The notes: generated by a model not told the origin, from the sequence alone. Positions 10,272 through 19,011 are shown, numbered from the stretch's first letter. The stretch is 64,000 bases of DNA from Casimicrobiaceae bacterium (GCA_026646885.1 JAPKHK010000002.1:238381-302380), one strand, 5' to 3'. A program made the numbers and translations.

Positions 10272-10289
10272 TCGCAGCGACGGGCAGTA

Positions 10290-10321
10290 CGGCACGGGGC
10301 AGTCTTGCCCCGTGCCGCTTT
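10290..10321 (+). terminator. Strong hairpin after repeat protein 1
   Basis: A 12-bp perfect stem (CGGCACGGGGCA with its complement) around a GTCT loop, followed by CTTT. The T-run is short, so it may be a partial terminator or a 3'-end stabiliser giving more of repeat protein 1 than of the downstream genes. Confidence 0.6.
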
Positions 10322-10357
10322 CGAGCAAGGTGATCAAGGCATTTTCAGGAGCATGAG

Positions 10358-10693
10358 ATGAGCGCGAAATGGGGTTTGGCGACAGTTGCGACATTGGTGT
10401 TTTCGCTGGCGCAGGCATCCCCGCCGTCAGTGAATCCCGAAGGGCCCAGTCTCGAAGCCGAGACCATCGCCACGATCGTCAAAGAGAAATCCAAGAAGAG
10501 CACCATCGCCGAAGGCGTCGCCGCGAGCACGGACCGGAAGAAGACCGGTAGCAGTCAAGACTGCGGCAACGTCAATATCAACAGCAGTGCCAACCAGGAC
10601 CGCAAGAGCGTCAGCGGCATGAAGGAAATGTTCGGCAAGCAGAGCACGACCATCGTGACCGGGCCGGTAATCAACATGGCCAATTGCAAGTGA
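10358..10693 (+). CDS. Small secreted protein of the curlin-like locus, unknown function
   Basis: 111 aa. Signal peptide with cleavage near LAQAS. The mature part is Lys/Ser-rich, with two cysteines (SQDCGN and the C-terminal MANCK) that could form a disulfide, and Asn-rich strands between them. A CAGGAG ribosome-binding site precedes the ATG. It lies between repeat protein 1 and the CsgG-like gene. I do not recognise a family; an accessory or chaperone role like CsgE, CsgF or CsgC is possible by position only. Confidence 0.65.
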   Translation: MSAKWGLATVATLVFSLAQASPPSVNPEGPSLEAETIATIVKEKSKKSTIAEGVAASTDRKKTGSSQDCGNVNINSSANQDRKSVSGMKEMFGKQSTTIVTGPVINMANCK

Positions 10694-10806
10694 TATAGCC
10701 AATCGCGTTTTGTGCCTGCTGCCAAGGTCGAATCGACTGGGCGGCAGGAATGTAGGGCCGGTGCCGTTGCCGGCGGGGACCAAAAACTGGAAACAACGAG
10801 GATGAG

Positions 10807-12360
10807 ATGCTGCGCAAAATGAGAATGATGCTTGCCCTGCCGCTGCTGCTAGTGGCGAGCGCGTGTGTGACCACCGAGGAGTCCGTCAAGAAGGACGCTG
10901 CCGAGAGCACCGAGAAATTGCGCAAAGGCCCCGAGCAAGCGCCGGTGCGCACGATCACCAATTTCACCGATTCGCTGCGCTGCATGGACAACCTGTTCAT
11001 GATGTACGGCATCCGTGACGTGGTCGTGGTTTCGGAAGACCTCGATGACAAGACCAAGAAGGTCAGCGCCGGCACCAAGGATATGATGACCTCGGCCATC
11101 CAGGGAATGAGCCGGCGTAGCCGCGCGATCCGCATGATCGCCTACGGTGCCGATTCGGGCAACGTAATCGGAATGCTCAAGGAAATGGAGCGTAAGGTCA
11201 CTGTGATGCCTCAGTTCGGCATTCGCGGCTCGGTTTCCCAGCTGGACGAGAACGTGGCCAAGAAGGTCGAGGGTGGCGGCATCGCCATCGAGCCGTTCAT
11301 TGGCATCGGCCGTGCGGCAGTGGCGAGCACCACGATCCTCGGCATCGATCTGCAAATCCTCAGCACGGAAGATTTGTCCATCGTTCCGGGCGTCGTCTCC
11401 AGCAACTCGGTCGCCATTTACCGCTCGGGCTCCGGGCTGGAAGCCGAGGCGGGGTATAAGAAGTTTGGCATCAACTATCAGCAGAACCTGTCCAAAAACG
11501 AGGGAACGGCCCAGGCGCTGCGTACGCTGGTGGAACTGGCGGCCGTTGAGCTCTTTGGGCGGCTTACCAAAGTACCCTATTGGCTGTGCGTGAATGGCAG
11601 TACCAATGACGAGGGAGTCAAGACCGAAATCAGCGATTGGTACACCGGCATGTTCGCGCAGGCGGGTGAATTCGTCGGCTACTGGCAGCTGCAGATGCGT
11701 CTGCGCGGGCTATATCAGGGCGACGTGAACGGAGTGCCGGACGAAAACTTGACCAAAGCGATCATGGCCTACCGCGAGGCGCTGGGTCTGGAAAAGAACG
11801 CCAAGCTCGACTTGCCGTTCTTCACCGCCTACCTCAATGCCAATCACTATGAAGCCGCGCCCAAAGCGCAGGAAGCTCTGGCGCGTGCGCCTGCCGCTGC
11901 CGCGGCAGCCGCCGCTCAGGCCGCGGCGGACAAGAAACCGCTCAGCCTGAAGATCGCCTCTTCAAAGGGCAACAACCTCTTTGTGAAGGGCGAGGAGATC
12001 AAGCTGTCGGTGCTGCCCAGCAAGGACGCGCATGTGTACTGTTTCATGCAGGATGAGACCAAGGCCATCCAGCGTTTCTTCCCCAATCGCTTCCAGAAGG
12101 ACTCACTTGTCGCCGGCGGGAGAGGCTTGGATTTGCCGGGTACCCAGAAATTCAAGATCAACGCCAATACTAAAGGCCTGCAAGAAACCATTGCTTGCTA
12201 TGCCACGTCCCGCGACGTATTCGCGGATTTGCCGGCGTCCGTCGGCGCGGGGGATTTCGAGACGCTGCCGGTCAAGAATCTCGGCGATGTGAAAACCGCC
12301 TTCGACAAAGTGGCTGGCCAGAATGTGGCGGCAGCGAATTTCACCGTCCGTGTCCGATGA
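10807..12360 (+). CDS. CsgG/HfaB-like lipoprotein with PG-binding-like and DUF4384 domains
   Basis: 517 aa. Lipoprotein signal with the lipobox Cys at residue 20 (LVASAC). Residues of about 45-265 follow the CsgG pattern: GIRGSVSQLD, a short GIDLQILSTEDLSIV block, then NEGTAQALRTLVELAAVEL. CsgG forms the outer-membrane pore exporting curli subunits. Residues of about 295-345 resemble a peptidoglycan-binding helical unit (QMRLRGLYQGDVNGVPDE). An Ala/Pro linker leads to a C-terminal DUF4384 domain of about 375-500 (FVKGEEIKLSV, RFFPNRFQ, LDLPGT). CsgG itself lacks the last two domains. It lies between two curlin-like repeat genes and is the probable secretion channel. Confidence 0.75.
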   Translation: MLRKMRMMLALPLLLVASACVTTEESVKKDAAESTEKLRKGPEQAPVRTITNFTDSLRCMDNLFMMYGIRDVVVVSEDLDDKTKKVSAGTKDMMTSAIQGMSRRSRAIRMIAYGADSGNVIGMLKEMERKVTVMPQFGIRGSVSQLDENVAKKVEGGGIAIEPFIGIGRAAVASTTILGIDLQILSTEDLSIVPGVVSSNSVAIYRSGSGLEAEAGYKKFGINYQQNLSKNEGTAQALRTLVELAAVELFGRLTKVPYWLCVNGSTNDEGVKTEISDWYTGMFAQAGEFVGYWQLQMRLRGLYQGDVNGVPDENLTKAIMAYREALGLEKNAKLDLPFFTAYLNANHYEAAPKAQEALARAPAAAAAAAAQAAADKKPLSLKIASSKGNNLFVKGEEIKLSVLPSKDAHVYCFMQDETKAIQRFFPNRFQKDSLVAGGRGLDLPGTQKFKINANTKGLQETIACYATSRDVFADLPASVGAGDFETLPVKNLGDVKTAFDKVAGQNVAAANFTVRVR

Positions 12361-12367
12361 GGTCAAC

Positions 12368-12694
12368 ATGTTGAGAGTTTTTTTTGCCGCGGTATTCTGT
12401 TTGGCTGCCCAAGCGGCGTTTGCCGGGGCCGATGTGCAGGGCAAGTCCACCGTCGAGGTCGCTACCCCCAACACGCTGCTGGCGGAGAGTGGCCAGACCG
12501 TTCGCGATCAGCGACGGCTGCCCGGCCAGGTACTGCGCTGCTGGCAGGAAGGCCGGTTGGTCTATGAGGGTGGTGGTTTCAGGGGCGCCAGCGACAAGAA
12601 CGGCGCCGCCATCAGCGTGCCGCGCTCCGGCGAACATACCGGCGTGACCGTGCTCGACCTCAAGCAGGGGATGTGCATCCTGTCCCCGAATTGA
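12368..12694 (+). CDS. Small secreted protein, unknown function
   Basis: 108 aa with a signal peptide ending at AAFAGA. The mature protein has two cysteines (QVLRCWQEG and QGMCILSPN) and a beta-rich look. The ATG at 12368 is 7 bases after the CsgG-like stop, so it is cotranscribed and probably translationally coupled. No family recognised. It may be an export accessory factor (CsgE/CsgF-like position), which is conjecture. Confidence 0.65.
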   Translation: MLRVFFAAVFCLAAQAAFAGADVQGKSTVEVATPNTLLAESGQTVRDQRRLPGQVLRCWQEGRLVYEGGGFRGASDKNGAAISVPRSGEHTGVTVLDLKQGMCILSPN

Positions 12695-12731
12695 ACTGTC
12701 CTGTGAACCAGACGCCTGGAGCGAGCAACTC

Positions 12732-13430
12732 ATGAATGGTGATCGTGCTTGGTTGTGGACGGTAATCGGACTGGGGGTCCTGATGACGCAAGGCTTGAGC
12801 CATGCGGCCGCTGTCGAAAAGAAGACCGTGCCGACCCCCGGAGTGACGCGCATCGAGTTTGCGACACCCGGCGAGCTGCTCGTTAAGCAGGGCAGCGAGG
12901 AGAAGTTGGTGATCGAGGCGGAGCCCAAGGTCCTGGCGGCGCTTGATCCCGCGCAGAAGGGCGACACCTTGCGGCTGCAAAGCAAGGGCAGCTTCAAGAC
13001 CGAGAAGGGTCTGAAGTACACCCTCACGATCAAGGGTTTTCGTAGCCTCAAGACCACGGGTAGCGGCAATAGCGAGGTCTCGAGCTTCGAGGGCAAGGAA
13101 ATGGACATCACCGCGGCGGGCAGCGGCAACATCGAGCTCAAGGGGCTGATCGCCGAGCGCATGAGCCTGACGATCGCCAATTCCGGCGATATCAGCGCCA
13201 AAGGGCGGGCCAAGTCGCTCAGTGCCCGTATCGATGGGGCCGGCACGCTCGACGCCGCGAGCGTACCAGCCAAGACGGTGGAGGCGAAGCTCACCGGTTC
13301 CGGAGCGATCCGGGTACATGCCGAGGAGACTTTGAAGGCGAGCCTGAGCGGTGCCGGGAGCATCGAATACAAGGGCAAGCCCAAAATTACGCAGTCCATC
13401 AGCGGCGCGGGAAGTATCGATCCCATGTAA
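12732..13430 (+). CDS. Secreted DUF2807 (GIN-type) beta-helical protein
   Basis: 232 aa. Hydrophobic N-terminal export signal, then a DUF2807-like domain: the pattern RIEFATPGELLVKQG is followed by repeated short strands with G-S/A-G-x-I/A turns (TTGSGNSEVSS, AAGSGNIELKG, SGAGSIEYKG). Such domains are predicted right-handed beta-helices in periplasmic or surface proteins. It ends 17 bases before repeat protein 2, within the same operon. A nucleator or anchor for fibres is possible; there is no direct evidence. Confidence 0.7.
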   Translation: MNGDRAWLWTVIGLGVLMTQGLSHAAAVEKKTVPTPGVTRIEFATPGELLVKQGSEEKLVIEAEPKVLAALDPAQKGDTLRLQSKGSFKTEKGLKYTLTIKGFRSLKTTGSGNSEVSSFEGKEMDITAAGSGNIELKGLIAERMSLTIANSGDISAKGRAKSLSARIDGAGTLDAASVPAKTVEAKLTGSGAIRVHAEETLKASLSGAGSIEYKGKPKITQSISGAGSIDPM

Positions 13431-13447
13431 AGGAAAGAGGTGGCGTG

Positions 13448-14620
13448 ATGAAACGAGTCTTAGTGCTTACCGGAGTTGCCAGTGTGGTGCTGGCGGTTTT
13501 CGCCGCGCCAGGAGCGATGGCGCAAGCCACCACGAATGCCCAGAATATCGACCAGAGCCAGGCCGGCTTGCTCAACAAGCAGACCATGGATCTGGGCAAC
13601 ACCAAGGGCAGCGCCAGCGGTAAGGTCAACGCCAGCAACATCAAGCAGAGCCAAGCCGGCCTCCTGAACAGCCAGAAGATGGCGATCGGCAACTCGCAGG
13701 GCGGCAAAACCCAGGTCAACGCCAGCAACATCAAGCAAGGGCAGGCGGGTTTGCTCAATAGCCAAGAGATGACAGTCGGTAACGCCGGGCAAGGGGGCCA
13801 ATCCAAGGTCAACGTCAGTAACGTCAATCAGGGCCAGGCGGGTCTGCTCAACCGCCAGAAAATGGCGATCGGCAATGCCGACCGTGGCAAGTCCGATGTT
13901 ACCGTCGGCCCGGTCAACCAGGGCCAGGCGGGTCTCTTGAATAACCAAGAGATGAATCTTGGTTCGGTCAGCGGCACGGGTCAATCGAAGGTTCGCGCTG
14001 GAACCGTCATGCAAGGGCAGGCGGGCTTACTCAATTCGCAGAATATGAACGTCGGCGGCGTCAGCGGCAGCGGCAAGAGTAACGTGCAGGCGGGTGCCAT
14101 CATTCAGGGCCAGGCGGGCCTTCTGAATCGCCAGAACATGGAGCTGGGCAAAAGCAGTGGCGGCGGCCAGAGCAACGTCCGGGTTGGCGCCGCGGTGCAG
14201 GGTCAGGCTGGCCTGCTCAACAATCAGGACATGAAGATCGGTAACGCGTCGGGCAGCGGCAGCCGGTCAAATGTTGCGGTGGGTGCGGCGATCCAGGGCC
14301 AGGCGGGCCTGCTCAACAACCAGCAGATGCAGGTTGGCAATGCCTCCGGCGGTGGCCGCTCCAACGTTGCGGTCGGCACGGTGGTGCAGGGGCAGGCCGG
14401 TCTCCTGAACAATCAGCAGGCGAAGATCGGCAACGCCTCGGGCGGAACCTCCAATGTGGCCGTCGGCGCGGTGATTCAGGGCCAAGCTGGCTTGCTCAAT
14501 AACCAGCAGGTTAATATTGGGAATACCTCAGGCGGAAGCTCCAATGTTGCCGTGGGAGCGGTGGTGCAAGGTCAAGCGGGGATGCTCAACACGCAGAAGG
14601 TCAACATCGGCAACAACTGA
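13448..14620 (+). CDS. Secreted curlin-like repeat protein 2
   Basis: About 390 aa. Signal peptide ending APGAMAQA, then twelve tandem units of about 30 residues around Q-A-G-L-L-N-x-Q. Early units read NASNIKQxQAGLLN and match S-x5-Q-x-G-x2-N; later ones drift to AVGAVxQGQAGLLN, losing the Ser. Gly/Ser-rich turns (GNASGGG) separate units. No cysteine. The ATG at 13448 follows an AAGGAAAGAGG ribosome-binding site; the GTG three bases upstream is less likely. Homologous to repeat protein 1 but twice the repeat number. Probably a major or minor fibre subunit. Confidence 0.75.
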   Translation: MKRVLVLTGVASVVLAVFAAPGAMAQATTNAQNIDQSQAGLLNKQTMDLGNTKGSASGKVNASNIKQSQAGLLNSQKMAIGNSQGGKTQVNASNIKQGQAGLLNSQEMTVGNAGQGGQSKVNVSNVNQGQAGLLNRQKMAIGNADRGKSDVTVGPVNQGQAGLLNNQEMNLGSVSGTGQSKVRAGTVMQGQAGLLNSQNMNVGGVSGSGKSNVQAGAIIQGQAGLLNRQNMELGKSSGGGQSNVRVGAAVQGQAGLLNNQDMKIGNASGSGSRSNVAVGAAIQGQAGLLNNQQMQVGNASGGGRSNVAVGTVVQGQAGLLNNQQAKIGNASGGTSNVAVGAVIQGQAGLLNNQQVNIGNTSGGSSNVAVGAVVQGQAGMLNTQKVNIGNN

Positions 14621-14673
14621 GTGGCTCGTGAGATCCGAGAGCGATCGGTTGCTCTTCGGCTTGAAGTCGCGAT

Positions 14674-14702
14674 TGGCGCCCCGTCTGGGGCGCCATTTCT
14701 TT
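14674..14702 (+). terminator. Intrinsic terminator after repeat protein 2
   Basis: Stem TGGCGCCCC paired with GGGGCGCCA around a short loop, followed by TTTCTTT. It separates the fibre operon from the sigma-factor gene. Confidence 0.75.
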
Positions 14703-14813
14703 GCGTGGCCAAAATGAAAATTTCCGCCACGAAAGTGCGCCAGCGCTGCCAGAAACTCGCATTTCCCCCTAAAATGACGGACGAATGAACTCAGCGGGGC
14801 CGGGAGGCAACCC

Positions 14814-15401
14814 ATGACTAAGCTGGCGGCGTACGACGAAGAACGGGCGCGAGCGCTTTTGCGGCAAGTTGCCGCGGGCGATCAGGCGGCGTTTCAAGTG
14901 TTGTACGGACTTCTCGCGAGCCGGATGTATGCGTTCTTACGGCGCATGCTTAGTAACCCGGCCACCGCCGATGAGGTGTTCAGCGATACGCTCTATGAGG
15001 TCTGGCGCATTGCCGGGCAGTTCCGGGGCGATTCGAAGGTCATGACCTGGGCTTTGGGCATTGCCCGAAACAAGGCGCTCATGGCGATTCGGGCCGCGGG
15101 AACGGTGGTGCATGAGGACATCGACGAGCACGGGGAATTCATTGATTCTGGGGTGCCCGATGGCTATGAGCAGTTTGCGCGCAAGGAGCTTCAGGAAATC
15201 ATCGCGCGCTGCATGCAGCGCCTGTCGGACAAGCACAGGGAATGTATCCACCTGACTCACTTCGAGGACTGTTCCATGGCGGAAATCGCCAGCTTGCTTG
15301 GGGTGCCCGAAGGTACCGTGAAAAGCCGGCTTTCGCATGCACGGACTCAGCTCGCGGAGTGCGTCAATGCCGTAATGGGGCGATCGAAGCGTGAGCGTTA
15401 G
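14814..15401 (+). CDS. ECF-type RNA polymerase sigma factor
   Basis: 195 aa, typical ECF size. Region 2 spans about residues 25-95 (FQVLYGLLASRMYAFLRRML, then ADEVFSDTLYEVW and MTWALGIARNKAL). Region 4 has LSDKHRECIHL and the helix-turn-helix ASLLGVPEGTVKSRLSHAR. A GGGAGG ribosome-binding site precedes the ATG. The next genes encode a membrane anti-sigma-like protein and a caspase-like protein, suggesting a cell-envelope signalling unit. Whether it drives the flanking fibre operon is unproven. Confidence 0.9.
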   Translation: MTKLAAYDEERARALLRQVAAGDQAAFQVLYGLLASRMYAFLRRMLSNPATADEVFSDTLYEVWRIAGQFRGDSKVMTWALGIARNKALMAIRAAGTVVHEDIDEHGEFIDSGVPDGYEQFARKELQEIIARCMQRLSDKHRECIHLTHFEDCSMAEIASLLGVPEGTVKSRLSHARTQLAECVNAVMGRSKRER

Positions 15402-15490
15402 CGGCTAAGGTGCCGGTATCTTCCTGCCAAGGAATTTTCGCAGATTCCCAAAGCAGTCGGAGGCCGGCAATGCCAAGCGGGAGTTGTGTC

Positions 15491-16141
15491 ATGACCATGG
15501 ACTTGGAAATTTGGAAAATCTTGCCTTGGGTTGCCAATGGGCGGCTGGAAGACGAGGAGAACGCGCGCCTTGCGGAAGAGCTTGCACGCCATGAGCAGCT
15601 GCGGCGCAGCCTCGATTGGGAGCAGGCGTTGCGCGACACGATTCGCACCGAAGCGGGGGAAATAGCCGTTCCGAAGCATATCCTTCCTCAAGTCCTGGCA
15701 CGGATCGCTGGTGAATCGCGCGCCCGCGTGAACCGTCCGGCAACAGGCCAGTCCTGGTTGGGCAAGCTGTTTTCGGGTTGGCAGTGGACACCGCAACTGG
15801 CTCTGGCCTGCGGACTGGTGGTGTTGCAGTTCGGGGTCATCGGTTATCTCTGGCCCGCCCAAGAAGAGCCTGACACTTACGCCACGGTGCGCAATGTTGC
15901 ACCGCCCGTCGAGGTACCCAAGACTTTCCTGCGCATCGCCTTTCAGGATGAGGTGACCGAGCGAGATATGCGCGATCTTTTGCACGCCGCCGGCGCCGAA
16001 ATTGTCGCCGGGCCGGGGCAGATTGGCGACTACTACCTCTATGTCGCCCCCGAGTACATCGATCGCGTCGCCGAGGCCTTCATGTCCGACTCGCGCGTGG
16101 CCGGGCTGGAGCGTGTCGATGCGCTGCCAAGCAAGCACTGA
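15491..16141 (+). CDS. Membrane-anchored anti-sigma-factor-like protein
   Basis: About 216 aa. An N-terminal cytosolic helical part (MDLEIWKILPWVANGRLEDEE) resembles anti-sigma N-termini but lacks the H-x3-C-x2-C zinc motif. One transmembrane helix follows at ALACGLVVLQFGVIGYLW, then a periplasmic domain of about 100 aa. Downstream position from an ECF sigma gene supports the role. The start at 15491 is chosen for the GGGAG seven bases upstream; 15470 and 15497 are alternatives. It overlaps the caspase start. Confidence 0.7.
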   Translation: MTMDLEIWKILPWVANGRLEDEENARLAEELARHEQLRRSLDWEQALRDTIRTEAGEIAVPKHILPQVLARIAGESRARVNRPATGQSWLGKLFSGWQWTPQLALACGLVVLQFGVIGYLWPAQEEPDTYATVRNVAPPVEVPKTFLRIAFQDEVTERDMRDLLHAAGAEIVAGPGQIGDYYLYVAPEYIDRVAEAFMSDSRVAGLERVDALPSKH

Positions 16142-16970
16142 GTATTGGCGCCATGCGGCGCCGTGGCTGGTGCTGTGGTTGCTGCCGTTTCTCGTCGCAC
16201 AAGCCGCCTGGGCCGGCAATTCTGGACCCGAGGGTAGTCGCGCCGCGTTGGTGATCGGCAATGGAACCTATCGCGGCAGCCCGCTAGCCAACCCGGTAGG
16301 AGACGCGCAGGCGGTGGCGGCCAATCTGCGCCGCCTGGGTTTTCAGGTGACCTACAAGGAAAACACTTCGCGCCGCGAGTTGCTCGACGCGCTCCGGGAA
16401 TTTGCGCTCAGCGCCTCCCATCACGGCGTGCGGCTCTTTTTCTATGCCGGCCACGGGGTGCAATCGCGCGGGCGCAACTATTTGGTCCCAGTCGACGTTC
16501 TGCTCACCGGCGAGGAGGACCTCCCGGCGCAGGCTGCGGATCTCACCGAGTTTGTCGAGCGTTTGGGAAGCGCCAAGAACGGACTGAGTCTCGTCGTGCT
16601 CGATGCCTGCCGCAACAACCCCTTCGGCAACCCAGCCATGCAAATCGCCGATGCGCGCAGCGCGCGCACCCGCTCATTGGCCACGGTCTCCGAGGGCTTG
16701 GCCCCGGTTACCGCCCCCAGCGGTGCCCTGGTGGCTTATTCGACAGCGCCAGGCGCCGTTGCGGCGGATAGCCCGGAGCGAAAGCATAGCGTGTATACCA
16801 AACATCTCTTGCAGTGGATCAACGTTCCCGGCCTGACGGTGGAGCGCATGTTCAAGAATGTGCGCATTGCCGTGGCCCTGGAGACGCGCCAGAAGCAGGT
16901 CCCCTGGGAGAGTAGCAGCCTGATGGGTGAATTCTGCTTTCAGACCCGTGCCGACGGCACCTGCGGCTGA
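16119..16970 (+). CDS. Secreted caspase-like (peptidase C14 family) protein
   Basis: About 283 aa. Signal peptide (LVLWLLPFLVAQAAWA), then a caspase p20-like core: RAALVIGNGTYRGSPLANPVGDA, the catalytic His in FFYAGHGVQSRG and the catalytic Cys in LVVLDACRNNPFG. The ATG at 16119 overlaps the anti-sigma gene by 23 bases and is the in-frame start that gives a clean signal peptide. Bacterial orthocaspases usually cleave after Arg/Lys; a fibre-processing or signalling role is only suggested by context. Confidence 0.85.
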   Translation: MRCQASTEYWRHAAPWLVLWLLPFLVAQAAWAGNSGPEGSRAALVIGNGTYRGSPLANPVGDAQAVAANLRRLGFQVTYKENTSRRELLDALREFALSASHHGVRLFFYAGHGVQSRGRNYLVPVDVLLTGEEDLPAQAADLTEFVERLGSAKNGLSLVVLDACRNNPFGNPAMQIADARSARTRSLATVSEGLAPVTAPSGALVAYSTAPGAVAADSPERKHSVYTKHLLQWINVPGLTVERMFKNVRIAVALETRQKQVPWESSSLMGEFCFQTRADGTCG

Positions 16971-17007
16971 ATTCGACAAGCGCAAGGTGCGCTATCGGCA
17001 AGCAAGC

Positions 17008-18438
17008 CTAGAACTTGTAATTGGCGCCCGCCGTTGCCAGCGGGCGTGGCGGCAACCCGCTTTCGAATAGGTTGCGCATCGCCTGCAGTTCGGCCTCGGT
17101 GACGCCGAGAAGTGACGCGCTGAACATGCTCGGATCCGGCGTGTGCATCAAGAAGGCCTGCGCCTCGTTGGCGAGGAGTTCCCGATTGTTGGCGTCATAA
17201 CCGCGCGCGGCGAGGAATCGTGTGAACTTTTCCCGCATTGCCGGAGTGAGCCCCTGCGACCAGAACCACTCGCAGTAATGCTGATAGGGCAGATCGGTGG
17301 CGAGCTTGCCGTGGGCGAGCTCGTGTTTCGCGATGGTTTCCCGCTGCGCCTGCGTAACCGAGCAGCCGCCGCAACCGGCAACACTGGAAGCTTGAGGGAA
17401 AGAAATGATGATGTGTTCGGGCGCCACCGCGCTCACCCCGTTGGCGTCCTCGCGCAGCACATTCCATGTGATCAGCCAGTCATAGAGCTGACGTTCGTCG
17501 GTCGTCAGCGCCTCGGCTTGGAAGCGGGCAGTGTTGAAGAAGCGCGCCAACTCACTGGCACGCAAGTTATTGCCTACGGTCAGCGACTCCAAGCTCGCCT
17601 TCGCTTGCTTGAGCCAGTTCTGCACCTCGGGAATGAGCATGAGACGCGTCTTTGGAGCATTGTGGCGCTCGATGAATAGCACAAGGCGCCCGAACATGCG
17701 GCCTTGGTCGCGAATATCGGGCATGTCGAGCACGATCACGCGGGAGTTATCCGCGAGGCGGTAGGCCATGCGCGACGCGCTGCGAGTGGCGAGGATCTCG
17801 GCAGCCGTGGCGCGTTTGAGTTCGGGCGCTCCGGCCGGTTTGAGATCCAGGCTGAGAGGCGGCTTGGCGTCGTCTGCGGCGGGTTTGAGTTCAACCGGTG
17901 CCATCTCCGGCTGGCTCCCGGGGCGTGCGTCCGCGGCAGGCTTGGGCTCAGGCGGGATGGGCGCCGCTGCAGGGCTACTGGGCGCGGGCTTGATTTCGGA
18001 TTCGGCGCCGCCGGCACCGCCTTCGAGCGGCTTGGGCGCAGGAGTCTCGCCCGCGGCGGCTTCGCCGGTAATGGAACGGGTGGGTCGCAGGCCCTTGGGC
18101 AGCTCGGCTGGTGCCGGTACTGCCTCCGGAGCACCGGGGCGTGGCAAGGGCATGCTACGAGTTGTACCGCCCTTCGCCGTCGGCGGATTGGGAGGCGGAG
18201 CTGGGGGCTTCGCCTTTTCGTCGGCGTTGCCGGACTCGGGAAGGGTGACGCCGGATGGCGTCGGTGGGGTGGCTACCCGGGGCGGCGGCGCCTTTTCATC
18301 TGCCCAGACCGGCGTGTGTATGACGAGCGCAGCGGCGAGCGCTGCCCACAAAAGCGCCGGCCGCCCAGAGCGGGCAGCCGGTGCATGACGAACTGCGAGC
18401 GCGACCGAGGCCGGCTCGCAGTGCGGGAAGCGTGTCAC
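17008..18438 (-). CDS. Pro-rich secreted HELAH metallopeptidase-like protein
   Basis: 476 aa, GTG start 3 bases after the OmpA-domain stop. An N-terminal signal or anchor (LLWAALAAALVIHTPVWA) is followed by a Pro/Ala-rich linker of about residues 48-200, likely spanning peptidoglycan. The C-terminal domain of about 260 aa has KHELAHG, an H-E-x-x-H zinc motif, with a downstream NEAQAF Glu as a possible third ligand, and a CGGC pair before it. I do not recognise the family. It is the last gene of the leftward operon and convergent with the first caspase gene. Confidence 0.7.
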   Translation of the reverse strand: MTRFPHCEPASVALAVRHAPAARSGRPALLWAALAAALVIHTPVWADEKAPPPRVATPPTPSGVTLPESGNADEKAKPPAPPPNPPTAKGGTTRSMPLPRPGAPEAVPAPAELPKGLRPTRSITGEAAAGETPAPKPLEGGAGGAESEIKPAPSSPAAAPIPPEPKPAADARPGSQPEMAPVELKPAADDAKPPLSLDLKPAGAPELKRATAAEILATRSASRMAYRLADNSRVIVLDMPDIRDQGRMFGRLVLFIERHNAPKTRLMLIPEVQNWLKQAKASLESLTVGNNLRASELARFFNTARFQAEALTTDERQLYDWLITWNVLREDANGVSAVAPEHIIISFPQASSVAGCGGCSVTQAQRETIAKHELAHGKLATDLPYQHYCEWFWSQGLTPAMREKFTRFLAARGYDANNRELLANEAQAFLMHTPDPSMFSASLLGVTEAELQAMRNLFESGLPPRPLATAGANYKF

Positions 18439-18441
18439 CGA

Positions 18442-19011
18442 TCAACCGTCGACGATGACTCGCACGCGGCGATTGACGCCGTCCTCAGGATTTTTCGGAT
18501 CGGCGAGTTCCGTCGAACCTTTGCCCACCGCCTTGAGCTTGCTGGCTGGGACGCTCTGCTTCTGAGCCAGGAAGTCGCGGACGGTTTGTGCACGGCGAAG
18601 CGACAGCGCCTTATTGTAGGCGGAGTTGCCTTTGGCGTCGGTATGTCCCTCGAGCACGATGGTTTTCACCCCGGACAGCGAATCGGAGGTCAGCGCCTGC
18701 CCCAGTTGCACCAGAATCTCCTTGCCGTCTTCAGACAGACGCGCAGAATTGAAATCAAAGGGGATTTCCAGATCGACGGCGCGCATCGTGGTCTTTTCCA
18801 CGGGTTCCGGGGCCGGGCCTTCGCTGTTGCCCAGCGACAAGCCGCGCGTCTTGGGCTTGGCGCCTTGCGCCGGTTGCAAAGCCTGGATGATCTGGCTGGC
18901 GGTCGGCTTGCCATGCAGTGCCACTTGGCCGACGGCGAGGGCAGGCAGGCACAGTGCTGCCGCCAATGCCGCTACCAGGCCGACGCGGCGCGGGGTGAAA
19001 TCTGTTCTCAT
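18442..19011 (-). CDS. OmpA-family peptidoglycan-binding protein
   Basis: About 189 aa. A signal peptide ends near LPALAVGQ. The C-terminal OmpA-like domain has PFDFNSARLSEDGKEIL, LEGHTDAKGNSAYN, LSLRRAQTVRDFL and VNRRVRVIV, the usual meso-diaminopimelate-binding pattern. Two ATGs are possible; the one at 19011 has GGAG six bases upstream, the one at 19017 abuts it, so 19011 is preferred. It probably anchors a complex to the cell wall. Transcribed with the flanking leftward genes. Confidence 0.85.
   Translation of the reverse strand: MRTDFTPRRVGLVAALAAALCLPALAVGQVALHGKPTASQIIQALQPAQGAKPKTRGLSLGNSEGPAPEPVEKTTMRAVDLEIPFDFNSARLSEDGKEILVQLGQALTSDSLSGVKTIVLEGHTDAKGNSAYNKALSLRRAQTVRDFLAQKQSVPASKLKAVGKGSTELADPKNPEDGVNRRVRVIVDG

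Noticed and set aside
9700-14600. CRISPR or satellite array
   Set aside because: The regular DNA repeats encode in-frame protein repeats with signal peptides and no unique spacers of constant length.
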